The notes beneath the pieces were generated by a model, which did not search any database, was not told the DNA's origin, and saw only the letters and a list, made by a program, of their open reading frames with translations. This document shows, piece by piece, positions 15,700 through 22,452 of a DNA stretch of 42,699 nucleotides (positions are counted from its first letter, which is position 1; each line of letters starts with the position of its first letter). The DNA is from a virus. The position numbers and the translations under genes were made by a program. Location: positions 1 through 42,699 of the IMG/VR virus record IMGVR_UViG_3300047174_000188. One strand, given 5' to 3'.

Positions 15700-16148
15700 C
15701 TGGTTTTTATGTTTGCGTTCCATCGGCAAGAGATAAACTCTGGAAAGATATGCTCCAATGGTGCGAAATAGTTCTTGGACCAGTGGGGAGAGAATGGGCA
15801 ATTGATACGCATCCAGAGGATTTGATCTTCGAGTTTAGTTCAGAAAAGAACGCAATTCATTTTTCTAACGTATGGAATCGCGATCCTCTTATTGTTCCAT
15901 ACAAGGTATGGAAAGAATTTTGCCAAAGTAGCATATCATGTGCGAGACTGAATTATTATTGGGATCGCATTGGTTGGACACCGCAATCAGTTTTCTTTTG
16001 TAATCTTTATGGTGGTCCGATGATAGGAAAACAAAACACATTGGGTGGAAGACGACATTATCGCCCAAGCCTAAAGCTATATTTTTTTGAATTTGAAACA
16101 GATGCATTGATACATTGGATTGAACGTTATGGTTCGAGTTACAACTGA
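15696..16148 (+). CDS. FKM-family related protein, 150 aa, possibly two half-domains
   Basis: Two stretches resemble the family tail: IFEFSSEKNAIHFSNVWNR near the middle and YFFEFETDALIHWIERY at the end. This suggests a duplicated or extended version. The protein starts at the ATGA junction with the previous gene and overlaps the DnaE-like gene by 20 bases. Function unknown. Confidence 0.55.
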   Translation: MTGFYVCVPSARDKLWKDMLQWCEIVLGPVGREWAIDTHPEDLIFEFSSEKNAIHFSNVWNRDPLIVPYKVWKEFCQSSISCARLNYYWDRIGWTPQSVFFCNLYGGPMIGKQNTLGGRRHYRPSLKLYFFEFETDALIHWIERYGSSYN

Positions 16149-16728
16149 TATTGACATAGACTTTGCCGATAGAGATCACGCGCTAAAAGGTCTCATGCAT
16201 GTTCCTGCCAGTATGGAACAAAAAGGCGAACCCGTGCGTCATCCCACTGGAGTCTATTTTCAAAATGTTCCTGTTGATCCTCTAAATGGATATTCATCTC
16301 TGAATTACGAAGATGCCGCTGATAACGGCTACTTCAAAATAGATTTTCTTAACAATTCTCTTTATACCGGCATCAGAGATGAAGAACATTTAATATCTTT
16401 GATGGCTGAACCCGAGTGGGATATGTTAGAAGCCGAAGAAGTTGTTGAACGTTTGGCTCATATTCATTCGAGTTTTGGGATTGTTAAAAGCATAAAACCT
16501 AAAAGTGTTGATGACTTGGCAGTTGTACTTGCTCTTATGCGACCGGGCAAAAGACATTTGATGGGTAAACCTCGTGCTGAAATTGATAGTGAAATCTGGA
16601 AAGAAGGAAAAGATGGTTATCAATTTCGCAGAAGCCACGCAATCGCTTATGCAGTTTCGATTGTAGTTCAGTTAAACCTTCTTTGTGAAGTGCTCGGCGC
16701 CCAGATAGACGAGGCGACACGTGAGTAG
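16129..16728 (+). CDS. DnaE-derived (DNA polymerase III alpha-like) small protein, 199 aa
   Basis: I chose ATG 16129. The N-terminus contains TTDIDIDFADRDHAL, echoing the P-D-I-D-x-D-F catalytic strand of DnaE. Further on, DDLAVVLALMRPGKR matches DnaE's FEDIVALxALxRPGPM, and FRRSHAIAYAVSIVVQLNLL matches its FNKSHSAAYGLxxYQxxxLK. At 199 residues it is only a condensed fragment of a roughly 1,100-residue polymerase. Polymerase activity is unlikely. Similar proteins exist in other T4-superfamily phages; the role is unknown. Confidence 0.7.
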   Translation: MVRVTTDIDIDFADRDHALKGLMHVPASMEQKGEPVRHPTGVYFQNVPVDPLNGYSSLNYEDAADNGYFKIDFLNNSLYTGIRDEEHLISLMAEPEWDMLEAEEVVERLAHIHSSFGIVKSIKPKSVDDLAVVLALMRPGKRHLMGKPRAEIDSEIWKEGKDGYQFRRSHAIAYAVSIVVQLNLLCEVLGAQIDEATRE

Positions 16729-17113
16729 TTACACGCGCTGGCCAAACAGCAATAATTGTTATGTTTACTGTGGCGCAAAAGGATATGGATGCAGTCTTTG
16801 TTTTGATGTGGTTAAAAATCTTCAGCATCTTTATACAATGTATTTGATGGATATTAATAGTTCCGAACTTCAGCTTAATGGAGGTCGATTTGAATATTTC
16901 ACATTTGAAGAACAAGAGTATTCGATTAATTTACCGTTCAATTATAATGGACAAGAGTTCAAGGCAAAGTTCACCGAACTTGTAAACTGGATAGCCGAAC
17001 ACGAAGGTATTTGGACCTTCACTATAAAACCAGAGTCGGTTGGCATGTGTAGTATAGATTTTGGATTTGAAAATGCTACCACTGCAGTAGCTTTTAAAAT
17101 GGTATGGTTCTAA
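16721..17113 (+). CDS. FKM-family protein, 130 aa
   Basis: GTG 16721 overlaps the previous stop. Cysteines near the N-terminus (YVYCGAKGYGCSLCFD) could form a small metal or disulfide site. The end carries the clear family signature (FGFENATTAVAFKMVWF). The stop is directly followed by the ATG of the next paralog. Function unknown. Confidence 0.6.
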   Translation: MSSYTRWPNSNNCYVYCGAKGYGCSLCFDVVKNLQHLYTMYLMDINSSELQLNGGRFEYFTFEEQEYSINLPFNYNGQEFKAKFTELVNWIAEHEGIWTFTIKPESVGMCSIDFGFENATTAVAFKMVWF

Positions 17114-17769
17114 TGGGTAAAGTAATTCTTGTTCCGCCTCCGTCAAATAAGCAATATTTGAAGGCTAACCCGTCATTTGGTAATACTAATTCAGGTGTTT
17201 TTATGAATTTTCCTGTGATGTTTACTCCGAATTACGACGGAAATTCGGGGCTTAACGCAACGGTGAGTATACCTATGCCTGTAACTGAAGTTGAATGTTA
17301 TGATCCTATGCAAGCATATATGCGCTTCTATAATTTCACTTCAAAACGTGAACGGGGTTGTGGCTACATGATCCACCACGTTTATGATATTGAAAAAACT
17401 TTTTGGGGACATGGAGAAATTGAAGAAATTGCTACGTCTATGTACGGTGATCTGTTAGTTCAAATTGATGAAGGAAATGGAGGTAATAATTCGTGGAACT
17501 TTATGGCTTGTGACTACAAAGATTATAAAATTGTTGCAGAGTTTCCCAGTAGAAAAAAGAGCCATAGATTTGAAATTTCGAAATTATTGAGAAAAGAAAT
17601 TCAGGTTTGGATCAGCGAAAACGTCAAAGATGACTATGATTTTTATGAAAATGCCGGATGGCTAGCGACCAATGACGAATATTTTATTAAAGACGATGTT
17701 GAGGCAATTCACTTCAAGATGAAATGGTTCGGTGCTGAACCAGATTCCGAGATAGAGGATTTTAGTTGA
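17113..17769 (+). CDS. FKM-family protein, 218 aa
   Basis: I prefer the ATG at 17113, which overlaps the previous TAA (TAATG), to an in-frame ATG at 17104. The N-terminus is Pro/Asn-rich (ILVPPPSNKQYLKANPSF), the middle is glycine- and asparagine-rich (DEGNGGNNSWNF), and the tail bears the signature (YFIKDDVEAIHFKMKWFG) followed by an acidic end. It is the longest member of the family here. Function unknown. Confidence 0.6.
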   Translation: MGKVILVPPPSNKQYLKANPSFGNTNSGVFMNFPVMFTPNYDGNSGLNATVSIPMPVTEVECYDPMQAYMRFYNFTSKRERGCGYMIHHVYDIEKTFWGHGEIEEIATSMYGDLLVQIDEGNGGNNSWNFMACDYKDYKIVAEFPSRKKSHRFEISKLLRKEIQVWISENVKDDYDFYENAGWLATNDEYFIKDDVEAIHFKMKWFGAEPDSEIEDFS

Positions 17770-17793
17770 CGAAATAAGATTTAGTTATAGATT
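17766..17793 (+). promoter_or_regulatory. Sigma-70-like promoter
   Basis: TTGACG (17766-17771) and TAGATT (17788-17793) are separated by 16 bases. The start of the box overlaps the stop of the preceding gene. The promoter sits 28 bases upstream of the ATG at 17821 and closely resembles the one at 18588. Confidence 0.6.
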
Positions 17794-17820
17794 GTAAAAT
17801 CATTGGATGGGAGAAATTTT

Positions 17821-18069
17821 ATGATTTTTGGAGAAACCATTAGCCGTCCGATCAACCCAGTTGATATGGAATTCTATGAAAGCGCCATCGTTCTCCGCAT
17901 GGCTTTGTTATTTTCGGGACACGACGAAGCAAAATGGAATTCCTTGAACCATAGGACGCGCGCACGCTGGCTTGATCGTGCTGCCGAGGCTTCGTGTCGT
18001 CTTTTCAATGATACCGCTGTAGTGGCTTCCCTGCCCCTTCTGGCGGAGAATCTTCGGAGCCGAGTGTGA
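17821..18069 (+). CDS. Small unknown protein, 82 aa
   Basis: The ATG at 17821 has GGGAG about nine bases upstream, so I prefer it to an earlier TTG in the same frame. The protein is helical and rich in Ala/Arg/Leu (HRTRARWLDRAAEASCRLFN), with a more host-like codon choice than its neighbours. It may bind nucleic acid or protein; no family recognised. Confidence 0.6.
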   Translation: MIFGETISRPINPVDMEFYESAIVLRMALLFSGHDEAKWNSLNHRTRARWLDRAAEASCRLFNDTAVVASLPLLAENLRSRV

Positions 18070-18097
18070 GACAGATTACCGCCGAAGACATCACACG

Positions 18098-18577
18098 ATG
18101 ACCGACGAACTGAATGATATTGTAGATGAGCGAGCCCGCTTTGCTGAATGTCTGGGTGGCATTTCTGGCAAAGAAGTTGTCGGGCTTTTGCTGCAAATCA
18201 TGCGGAGAGAATATCACGTCTATACGACCACGACATCTGGTAAGACGGTTCGTCTTTGGCGCGGCAATCTGATTGGTATTCCAATTGAAGTTATTGAAAC
18301 CAATGTTGGGAATACAAAATTACTCAACCAAGAATTAGATTATTTCATCAGCAATGTAGAATGGGAATTCTCATTCTCGATGATGCGGAAAGCTGATTCA
18401 TTCGCGAGTCCAAAAACAATGGATGTCGTAAACTTTGGCGGCACACGCGTGCAACTCACCTACCCAAAATTCGAGGGCGATCTAGATGACTATCGTCATG
18501 ATATGTCTTTGATACGCCTAATGGGATTGGATCAAGAAGTTGAGGTTGCGGAAGTTATGCTCCCGTTTGAAAAATGA
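18098..18577 (+). CDS. Unknown protein, 159 aa, possible distant member of the HDxSLLR family
   Basis: Near its C-terminus is DYRHDMSLIRLMGLD, matching the conserved ends of the proteins at 19901-20281 (YKHDLSLLRLTL) and 20278-20694 (FKHDMSLLRMML). A central strand (GNLIGIPIEVIE) matches their NIIGVPINF/KILGIKLNF element. So it appears to be a longer member of the same local family. Function unknown. Confidence 0.6.
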   Translation: MTDELNDIVDERARFAECLGGISGKEVVGLLLQIMRREYHVYTTTTSGKTVRLWRGNLIGIPIEVIETNVGNTKLLNQELDYFISNVEWEFSFSMMRKADSFASPKTMDVVNFGGTRVQLTYPKFEGDLDDYRHDMSLIRLMGLDQEVEVAEVMLPFEK

Positions 18578-18587
18578 TTCGTTTTCC

Positions 18588-18615
18588 TTGACCAATTATG
18601 GTTTCGTAGTAGATT
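18588..18615 (+). promoter_or_regulatory. Sigma-70-like promoter
   Basis: TTGACC (18588-18593) and TAGATT (18610-18615) are separated by 16 bases, the same spacing and -10 box as the promoter at 17766. It lies just upstream of the gene at 18647, which has a good AGGAG ribosome site. Confidence 0.6.
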
Positions 18616-18646
18616 AGTTCAGAATGTTCAGTTAGGAGATTTCATT

Positions 18647-19360
18647 ATGAACTACACAGACCTTGAGCAAATGGAAGACGTGTTCACCTTAAAGGATGAT
18701 ACCTTTTATGGGTCTGTGCATAAAACGATTGGTGATTCGACCATCACTGTTTCAAATTCTATGGAAAACGGCATCTCTTACCATATTGATGGGCACATTT
18801 GTTCGAGAGAGGATGCTGTTTGCTGGTGGGAGACACCAGTTTCGTCCAAAGAACTAAAAAAACTCCGAGCCGAAATTAAATCTGCTTTAGCAGAACATCG
18901 AGCAGCGCAGGAGAAAGATATTCGCGTCGTTACTCGCACGGGTTATAAAGAAATATTTTGTGAAGCAATCGATAAAGCCTCACAAGTTTTTGAAATGTTT
19001 ATGAGTTCATATTCTTCGCCGATAGAAGTCGGCGTTCGTGAAGGTATGATTCGTTGGGCGATTAATGAGCTGATCTATGCTCATAATTACCTAGAGTCTA
19101 TGACAAGTTTTGGGTCAAAGTTCAAAGAGATTGACGAAAAGACGGCTGTGATTAGTCCCTACAATTTGAAGAATTTTCTGAACTCTTCGCGCTTAAGCAA
19201 TGATGTAATGTTTCTCAAAGGGGCGATCAGCGATCCCTTTATAAACTTGCAAGTTGAAGACGCGGGTATTGGTATGAGTATGCATCAGCATGCAGCTATG
19301 AATGTGCGTAAAGCACAATTCATTCTCAAAAACCGCATCGATTTCTTGTTGAAGGTATAA
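18647..19360 (+). CDS. Unknown protein, 237 aa
   Basis: ATG 18647 follows AGGAG. The N-terminal third is beta-like (GDSTITVSNSMENGISYHID) and the rest is long helices (SKELKKLRAEIKSALAEHRA, then MNVRKAQFILKNRIDFLLKV). No recognised domain. The stop overlaps the next ATG by one base, so it forms an operon with the FKM-family gene downstream. Confidence 0.6.
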   Translation: MNYTDLEQMEDVFTLKDDTFYGSVHKTIGDSTITVSNSMENGISYHIDGHICSREDAVCWWETPVSSKELKKLRAEIKSALAEHRAAQEKDIRVVTRTGYKEIFCEAIDKASQVFEMFMSSYSSPIEVGVREGMIRWAINELIYAHNYLESMTSFGSKFKEIDEKTAVISPYNLKNFLNSSRLSNDVMFLKGAISDPFINLQVEDAGIGMSMHQHAAMNVRKAQFILKNRIDFLLKV

Positions 19361-19911
19361 TGCCTAATACCATAACAAAAATCTGGGTTGAACGGGTTGG
19401 CGACTCTTATCAAGTGTCGCTAATGAACAACTGTAAGCAGAAGTTGGAAATCGGCGAGCCGAAGACTTTACAAGCTGCGCTAACCGATGCTCACGAACTC
19501 GGTGATTATTTCGATGTGACCGTGAAGCCATTTTTGGATGATAATTTTAAGGTAGTTAAACCAGAAATTCTCAGAATCACTTTCAACAATAAGCGTGTTA
19601 GAACGCGCGACCAACTTATTGCCCAATATCGACTGACGACAGGCGAATTGAATTGGAACAGGCTCATGCATTATGAGTGGACAAAGTTCCATAATCAAAA
19701 CCCTAACGGTTTTTCACAGAAAAACGATCTCAGAAATTGGCTTTTTCCTTTTCAGGTTTCAGGACCCAAGAATGCGGATGCGGCGTCAGCCGCGCGAGAT
19801 TGGCTCAAAACTTCAACCAATGGTGCATGGCTACTATCCAAGGGAAATATCTATCTTTTCAGTGATGATCGTGACGCAGCACTGTTCAAGATGTTTCACC
19901 ATGAATCTTGA
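19360..19911 (+). CDS. FKM-family protein, 183 aa
   Basis: The C-terminal signature is among the clearest in the window (NIYLFSDDRDAALFKMFHHE). The N-terminal part is a beta-rich domain (ITKIWVERVGDSYQVSLMNN). The gene at 19901 starts inside its 3' end. Function unknown. Confidence 0.65.
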   Translation: MPNTITKIWVERVGDSYQVSLMNNCKQKLEIGEPKTLQAALTDAHELGDYFDVTVKPFLDDNFKVVKPEILRITFNNKRVRTRDQLIAQYRLTTGELNWNRLMHYEWTKFHNQNPNGFSQKNDLRNWLFPFQVSGPKNADAASAARDWLKTSTNGAWLLSKGNIYLFSDDRDAALFKMFHHES

Positions 19912-20281
19912 CAAAAATTTGCGCGGTTTATCGCTTTCGGAATTTGAAAAGTTAATCAACGCATGCTGCATGGAAGGTAAGCGCAGTCATGATGTCGCTA
20001 AAGATGATTTTTATCCCAATATTTATTGGGAACACAATATAATCGGCGTTCCTATTAATTTCTATTATCACAAAGATGCAGAAATCAAGGTTCGCAATTT
20101 CAAACTTTTTGGTGACGGTTGGTCCATTCATTTTAAGGGTACTCGGTCAAGTATCGATTTACCCGTGAATGAGTATCATATGGTATTCATTCCAGTTCGT
20201 TGGTATGTTTTTGATTTTCAGCGGCGGGGCAACCTTGGTAGGTATAAGCATGACCTATCTCTTTTGAGGTTGACGTTATGA
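19901..20281 (+). CDS. HDxSLLR-family protein A, 126 aa
   Basis: I chose ATG 19901 because the alignment with its neighbour begins there (RGLSLSEFEKLINACC against CGLSMDELEGLIKLCC). Shared elements continue with the NIIGVPINF strand, the FKLFGDGWSIHFKG strand pair and the final YKHDLSLLRLTL. The pair clearly arose by tandem duplication. The role is unknown, and the conserved cysteine pair may be structural. Confidence 0.65.
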   Translation: MNLDKNLRGLSLSEFEKLINACCMEGKRSHDVAKDDFYPNIYWEHNIIGVPINFYYHKDAEIKVRNFKLFGDGWSIHFKGTRSSIDLPVNEYHMVFIPVRWYVFDFQRRGNLGRYKHDLSLLRLTL

Positions 20282-20694
20282 AAAAACCTATGTCTATAGA
20301 AGAAATACTTTGTGGCTTGTCTATGGATGAGCTTGAAGGGCTCATTAAGTTGTGTTGCACCGAAGGGGAATTCTCACATAAAGTCCATATATTTCATTTG
20401 TCTCGTGAAGATTCTATGAATTGGAAACACAAAATATTAGGCATAAAGTTAAATTTCAGATCAAATTGGATAATGAATGGAATGCTGTCTGACTTTAAGT
20501 TGTCAGGAAAAGGATGGTCTTTGAATTTTTCTGGAGTTGTTTCGATAAACACAATTCTCAATGAGGACGAAATCCCGATGAGAATTGGACCTATACACGA
20601 AACTATTCAAAGCTATAAAGTTTATCATTTCTATCATCGTGGAGATATTCAAAAGTTTAAGCACGACATGTCCTTATTGAGGATGATGCTATGA
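20278..20694 (+). CDS. HDxSLLR-family protein B, 138 aa
   Basis: A paralog of the preceding gene with the same layout: GLSMDELEGLIKLCC, then KILGIKLNFRS, then LSGKGWSLNFSG, and a FKHDMSLLRMML end. It starts at an ATGA junction. Directly after it begins a truncated third copy of the same family (20710), so this was once a longer tandem array. Confidence 0.65.
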   Translation: MKKPMSIEEILCGLSMDELEGLIKLCCTEGEFSHKVHIFHLSREDSMNWKHKILGIKLNFRSNWIMNGMLSDFKLSGKGWSLNFSGVVSINTILNEDEIPMRIGPIHETIQSYKVYHFYHRGDIQKFKHDMSLLRMML

Positions 20695-20709
20695 CCAATG
20701 ATCTAACGG

Positions 20710-20781
20710 ATGTATGGACTAACTCTAAATGAGCTTGGAAATCTGCTCAATATTTGCTGCACCCCCAAAAATAACCCTTGA
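20710..20781 (+). pseudogene. Truncated third tandem copy of the HDxSLLR family
   Basis: The frame from ATG 20710 reads MYGLTLNELGNLLNICCTPK and stops at TGA 20779. GLTLNELGNLLNICC aligns residue for residue with the starts of both upstream paralogs. Homology ends at about 20766, where base composition shifts to GC-rich. The original start is probably the ATG at 20691, now one base out of frame. The copy seems to have been cut by insertion of the GC-rich segment. Confidence 0.65.
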
Positions 20782-20806
20782 CTTACGCCCGCCCCGGCCC
20801 TAAGCT
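20778..20806 (+). promoter_or_regulatory. Sigma-70-like promoter in the GC-rich island
   Basis: TTGACT (20778-20783) and TAAGCT (20801-20806) are separated by 17 bases. The promoter is positioned to transcribe the small ORF at 20855 and the hairpins after it. Confidence 0.5.
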
Positions 20807-20854
20807 GCTTCTTGTCGGGCCGGTCGGGTCCGGGTTGATCGCTGGAGAGTGGTT

Positions 20855-20959
20855 ATGGTCCTGCTAACTGAAGAACAAGCGCGCGAAATTGTTGAGCGCA
20901 CGCGCGAACAACTTAAAAACTTCGCCCGGCGCACCGCGCAAAGCCCGTTCAAAGGCTAG
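20855..20959 (+). CDS. Small ORF, 34 aa, in the GC-rich island
   Basis: ATG 20855 lies seven bases after GGAGAG, a strong ribosome site, and downstream of the promoter at 20778. The product is a charged amphipathic helix (LLTEEQAREIVERTREQLKN) with a basic end. Codon use is GC-rich, unlike the phage genes. No family recognised; it could be a small regulatory or leader peptide. Confidence 0.45.
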   Translation: MVLLTEEQAREIVERTREQLKNFARRTAQSPFKG

Positions 20960-21002
20960 GTCGCCAAAAACCTCATAATTATTAACTACGGTGATCTCTA
21001 TG

Positions 21003-21030
21003 GGGTCTCGGTCGGTCCTCTTCGAGACCC
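21003..21030 (+). repeat. 8-bp perfect inverted repeat (hairpin)
   Basis: GGGTCTCG (21003-21010) and CGAGACCC (21023-21030) surround a 12-base loop. Further weaker hairpins follow (GGGC/GCCC near 21067-21084 and GCTGG/CCAGC near 21090-21115). Together they suggest a structured RNA or a terminator cluster behind the small ORF. Confidence 0.5.
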
Positions 21031-21144
21031 GAACCCCCGGCTTCTCGTCGCTCGCCGGTGTACCGGGCGCCCTAATGCCCGTTAAGTGCTGGCTTTAATT
21101 TGTCAATCCAGCGCCGCCTACCTTGGATATCGTTCACACGATGA

Positions 21145-21150
21145 TAAATA
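21145..21150 (+). promoter_or_regulatory. T4-late-like TAAATA box upstream of 21156
   Basis: GATAAATA ends five bases before ATGCG at 21156. This is the same geometry as the seven effector promoters and predicts a leaderless transcript. Confidence 0.5.
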
Positions 21151-21155
21151 GGTTT

Positions 21156-21389
21156 ATGCGATATCCTGAATTAAACGATGACAGTCTCGTCTTTGGTGTG
21201 GACTATGATGTGGAGTTCAAAAGTGTCCCTGAATCGGAGGGATGCCACCTTCTATACGAGCGCGTTCCTTTGACACCTGAGCAAGCAGAACTTTACAGAA
21301 TTCATCTGTCGCAGTTAGCGCGCGGTGCTGAGCCGCCTCACGGCTTGGGGCGTCCTGTATTGGAACCTCAATCGCAAAAGACTGACTGA
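21156..21389 (+). CDS. Possible late protein, 77 aa
   Basis: I place the start at ATG 21156 because a TAAATA box lies five bases upstream and the gene begins ATGCGATA (MRYPELNDDS), like the effector genes. Unlike them, it has no (L/I)-x-E site. The middle (ERVPLTPEQAELYRIHLSQL) is helix-like. Most of it overlaps, on the opposite strand, a frame that becomes a 110-residue protein once a tandem duplication is collapsed, so one of the two may be false. Confidence 0.4.
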   Translation: MRYPELNDDSLVFGVDYDVEFKSVPESEGCHLLYERVPLTPEQAELYRIHLSQLARGAEPPHGLGRPVLEPQSQKTD

Positions 21390-21580
21390 TTCCGCCCCCA
21401 GAGATCGTAACCGTCAAATTTCCTGACCCCAGAGATCGTAACCGTCAAATTTCCTGACCATCCACCATTCTCATGTTTTAGGTCGGGGACGCCTGACACT
21501 TTAACGCTGACGGTCACGCTTGCCACTATCTTCCAAGAATGGGGCGAAGATATAAAGTCTATGTGTTCGCCAATGAGCAA
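21217..21580 (-). pseudogene. Gene broken by a 31-bp tandem duplication (ancestral product about 110 aa)
   Basis: Reading the minus strand from TTG 21580 gives a beta-rich sequence up to NLTVTISG, which then goes out of frame. A second frame repeats LTVTISG and continues with GISQSFAIEVPIQ to a stop at 21217. The break coincides with a 31-bp perfect tandem duplication. Removing one copy yields one uninterrupted 110-residue frame. The family is unknown. It overlaps other candidate reading frames on the plus strand. Confidence 0.5.
21397..21458. repeat. Exact 31-bp tandem duplication
   Basis: Two adjacent identical units occupy 21397-21427 and 21428-21458; each starts CCCAGAGATCGTAACC. Since 31 is not a multiple of three, it shifts any frame crossing it. 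Confidence 0.9.
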
Positions 21581-21610
21581 GATGCCCTCATGTTCAAGAT
21601 GTGTTTATAG
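21497..21610 (+). pseudogene. C-terminal remnant of an FKM-family gene
   Basis: After a TGA at 21494 the plus frame is open for 37 codons and ends with RYKVYVFANEQDALMFKMCL, an excellent match to the FKM-family tail. No start or N-terminal domain is visible, so this is the stump of a gene lost in the same damaged region. Confidence 0.5.
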
Positions 21611-22066
21611 ATCGTAAGCGACCACATTTCCCTTGCGTGTCGTTCCGATTTGTCGTGAGTCAATTTGACCCGACCATCTGGGGTATTCATCGCCTGACGT
21701 GTGTGGCTTAACTTTCTCCATAACCAAAATCGGCAAACCAATTTCTTTGTTAAAATAGAAAATTCGGCATGGCGCTATTGGAGCGAAATCGTTCTTGCGA
21801 TCATGTTGGTAATATTTTGCTTCTCGCATGTTATCCCATATTCCCTTATCATTTTTAGGAACTTTGAAAACATACTTGTCGCCTATAAAGGTCATCCGAT
21901 AGTTTCCAGTGCTATACGGGTAATTTTTATTAAGAAAATACTTGATAATTTCCATAGCATGGTCTTTTAATATTTTTTCATACTCAGAATTAACCGAATC
22001 AAAATGCAGGAAATGCTCCAACCATTCAAGATCGGTTTTCTCAGTGATGATTTCGTGATATCGCAT
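21605..22066 (-). CDS. Capsid-targeted kinase-like protein, 153 aa
   Basis: The start is ATG 22066, five bases after a TAAATA box; the frame extends further upstream but without signals. The first nine residues are MRYHEIITE, a predicted capsid-targeting peptide with an I-T-E cleavage site. The body resembles a minimal protein-kinase fold. It has a strand with a lysine (DKYVFKVPK, Lys68), a helix glutamate (NMREAKYY, Glu82), a hinge-like strand (LPILVMEKV), an IDSRQIG segment with Asp136 and a terminal VVAYD (Asp152) in the place of DFG. There is no C-lobe beyond it. Activity is uncertain. Confidence 0.65.
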   Translation of the reverse strand: MRYHEIITEKTDLEWLEHFLHFDSVNSEYEKILKDHAMEIIKYFLNKNYPYSTGNYRMTFIGDKYVFKVPKNDKGIWDNMREAKYYQHDRKNDFAPIAPCRIFYFNKEIGLPILVMEKVKPHTSGDEYPRWSGQIDSRQIGTTRKGNVVAYDL

Positions 22067-22071
22067 CAAAT

Positions 22072-22077
22072 TATTTA
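22072..22077 (-). promoter_or_regulatory. T4-late-like TAAATA box for 22066
   Basis: The minus strand reads CATAAATA, then five bases, then ATGCG at 22066. There is no ribosome site between the box and the ATG. The divergent gene at 22088 has GAGGAA in the same 21-base gap. Confidence 0.65.
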
Positions 22078-22087
22078 TGAGGAACAT

Positions 22088-22396
22088 ATGAAACTTTTTC
22101 TAGATGACGAACGCTTCCCGCCGGGATCGGGCGAAGGCTGGATTGTTGTTCGGAGTATGCGGGAAGCCATAGATTATATGGAAGCCAATGGTTGTCCTTC
22201 TTATTGGTCGTTTGATCATGATCTGGGCGATAACGAACCTACTGGATACGATCTGGTCAACTGGATCATAGAGCGCGATCTTGACGCGGAAGGGAAGTTC
22301 ATTCCAATAGATTTTGACTTTTATGTTCATAGTCAGAATCCAACAGGGAGAGACAACATCAATTTCAAGCTCCGTCCCTATCTGGATCAGCGGTGA
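22088..22396 (+). CDS. cREC-type receiver domain protein, 102 aa
   Basis: The start is ATG 22088 with GAGGAA upstream. The sequence follows the cyclic-phosphate-processing receiver (cREC) family: MKLFLDDERFPP at the N-terminus, SFDHDLGDNEPTGYDLVNWI in the middle, and a strand ending in VHSQNPTGRDNI. The family carries the receiver acidic pocket and was proposed from comparative genomics to act on cyclic nucleotides or phosphate ends. Divergent from the kinase-like gene, 21 bases away. Confidence 0.75.
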   Translation: MKLFLDDERFPPGSGEGWIVVRSMREAIDYMEANGCPSYWSFDHDLGDNEPTGYDLVNWIIERDLDAEGKFIPIDFDFYVHSQNPTGRDNINFKLRPYLDQR

Positions 22397-22417
22397 AACC
22401 AAAGGTCAAGCTTTTCG

Positions 22418-22446
22418 TTGACTAATTTTGATTTTGCGGGTAAATA
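22418..22446 (+). promoter_or_regulatory. Composite promoter: TTGACT with a TAAATA box
   Basis: TTGACT (22418-22423) is followed after exactly 17 bases by TAAATA (22441-22446), six bases before ATG 22453. It could be read as an early promoter, a late box, or both. Either way the transcript would start at or next to the ATG. Confidence 0.5.
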
Positions 22447-22452
22447 TTGCTC

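Larger units (their letters stand above)
20766..21120. other. GC-rich island of foreign composition
   Basis: This segment is visibly more GC-rich than anything around it. It holds its own promoter, a 34-codon ORF with a good ribosome site and several hairpins. Its left edge coincides with loss of homology in a truncated tandem gene, and the normal AT-leaning sequence returns near 21121. I see no transposase and no obvious terminal repeats. It may be an acquired host or plasmid fragment. Confidence 0.5.

Noticed and set aside
20960-21120. A tRNA or tmRNA in the GC-rich island.
   Set aside because: Hairpins are present, but no cloverleaf or T-arm can be fitted; described only as hairpins.
21156-21389. 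An eighth capsid-targeted effector, because it starts with TAAATA-N5-ATGCG and MRYPEL.
   Set aside because: No (L/I)-x-E site follows within the first 15 residues, and the frame is contested by an antisense frame. Kept as a possible late gene only.
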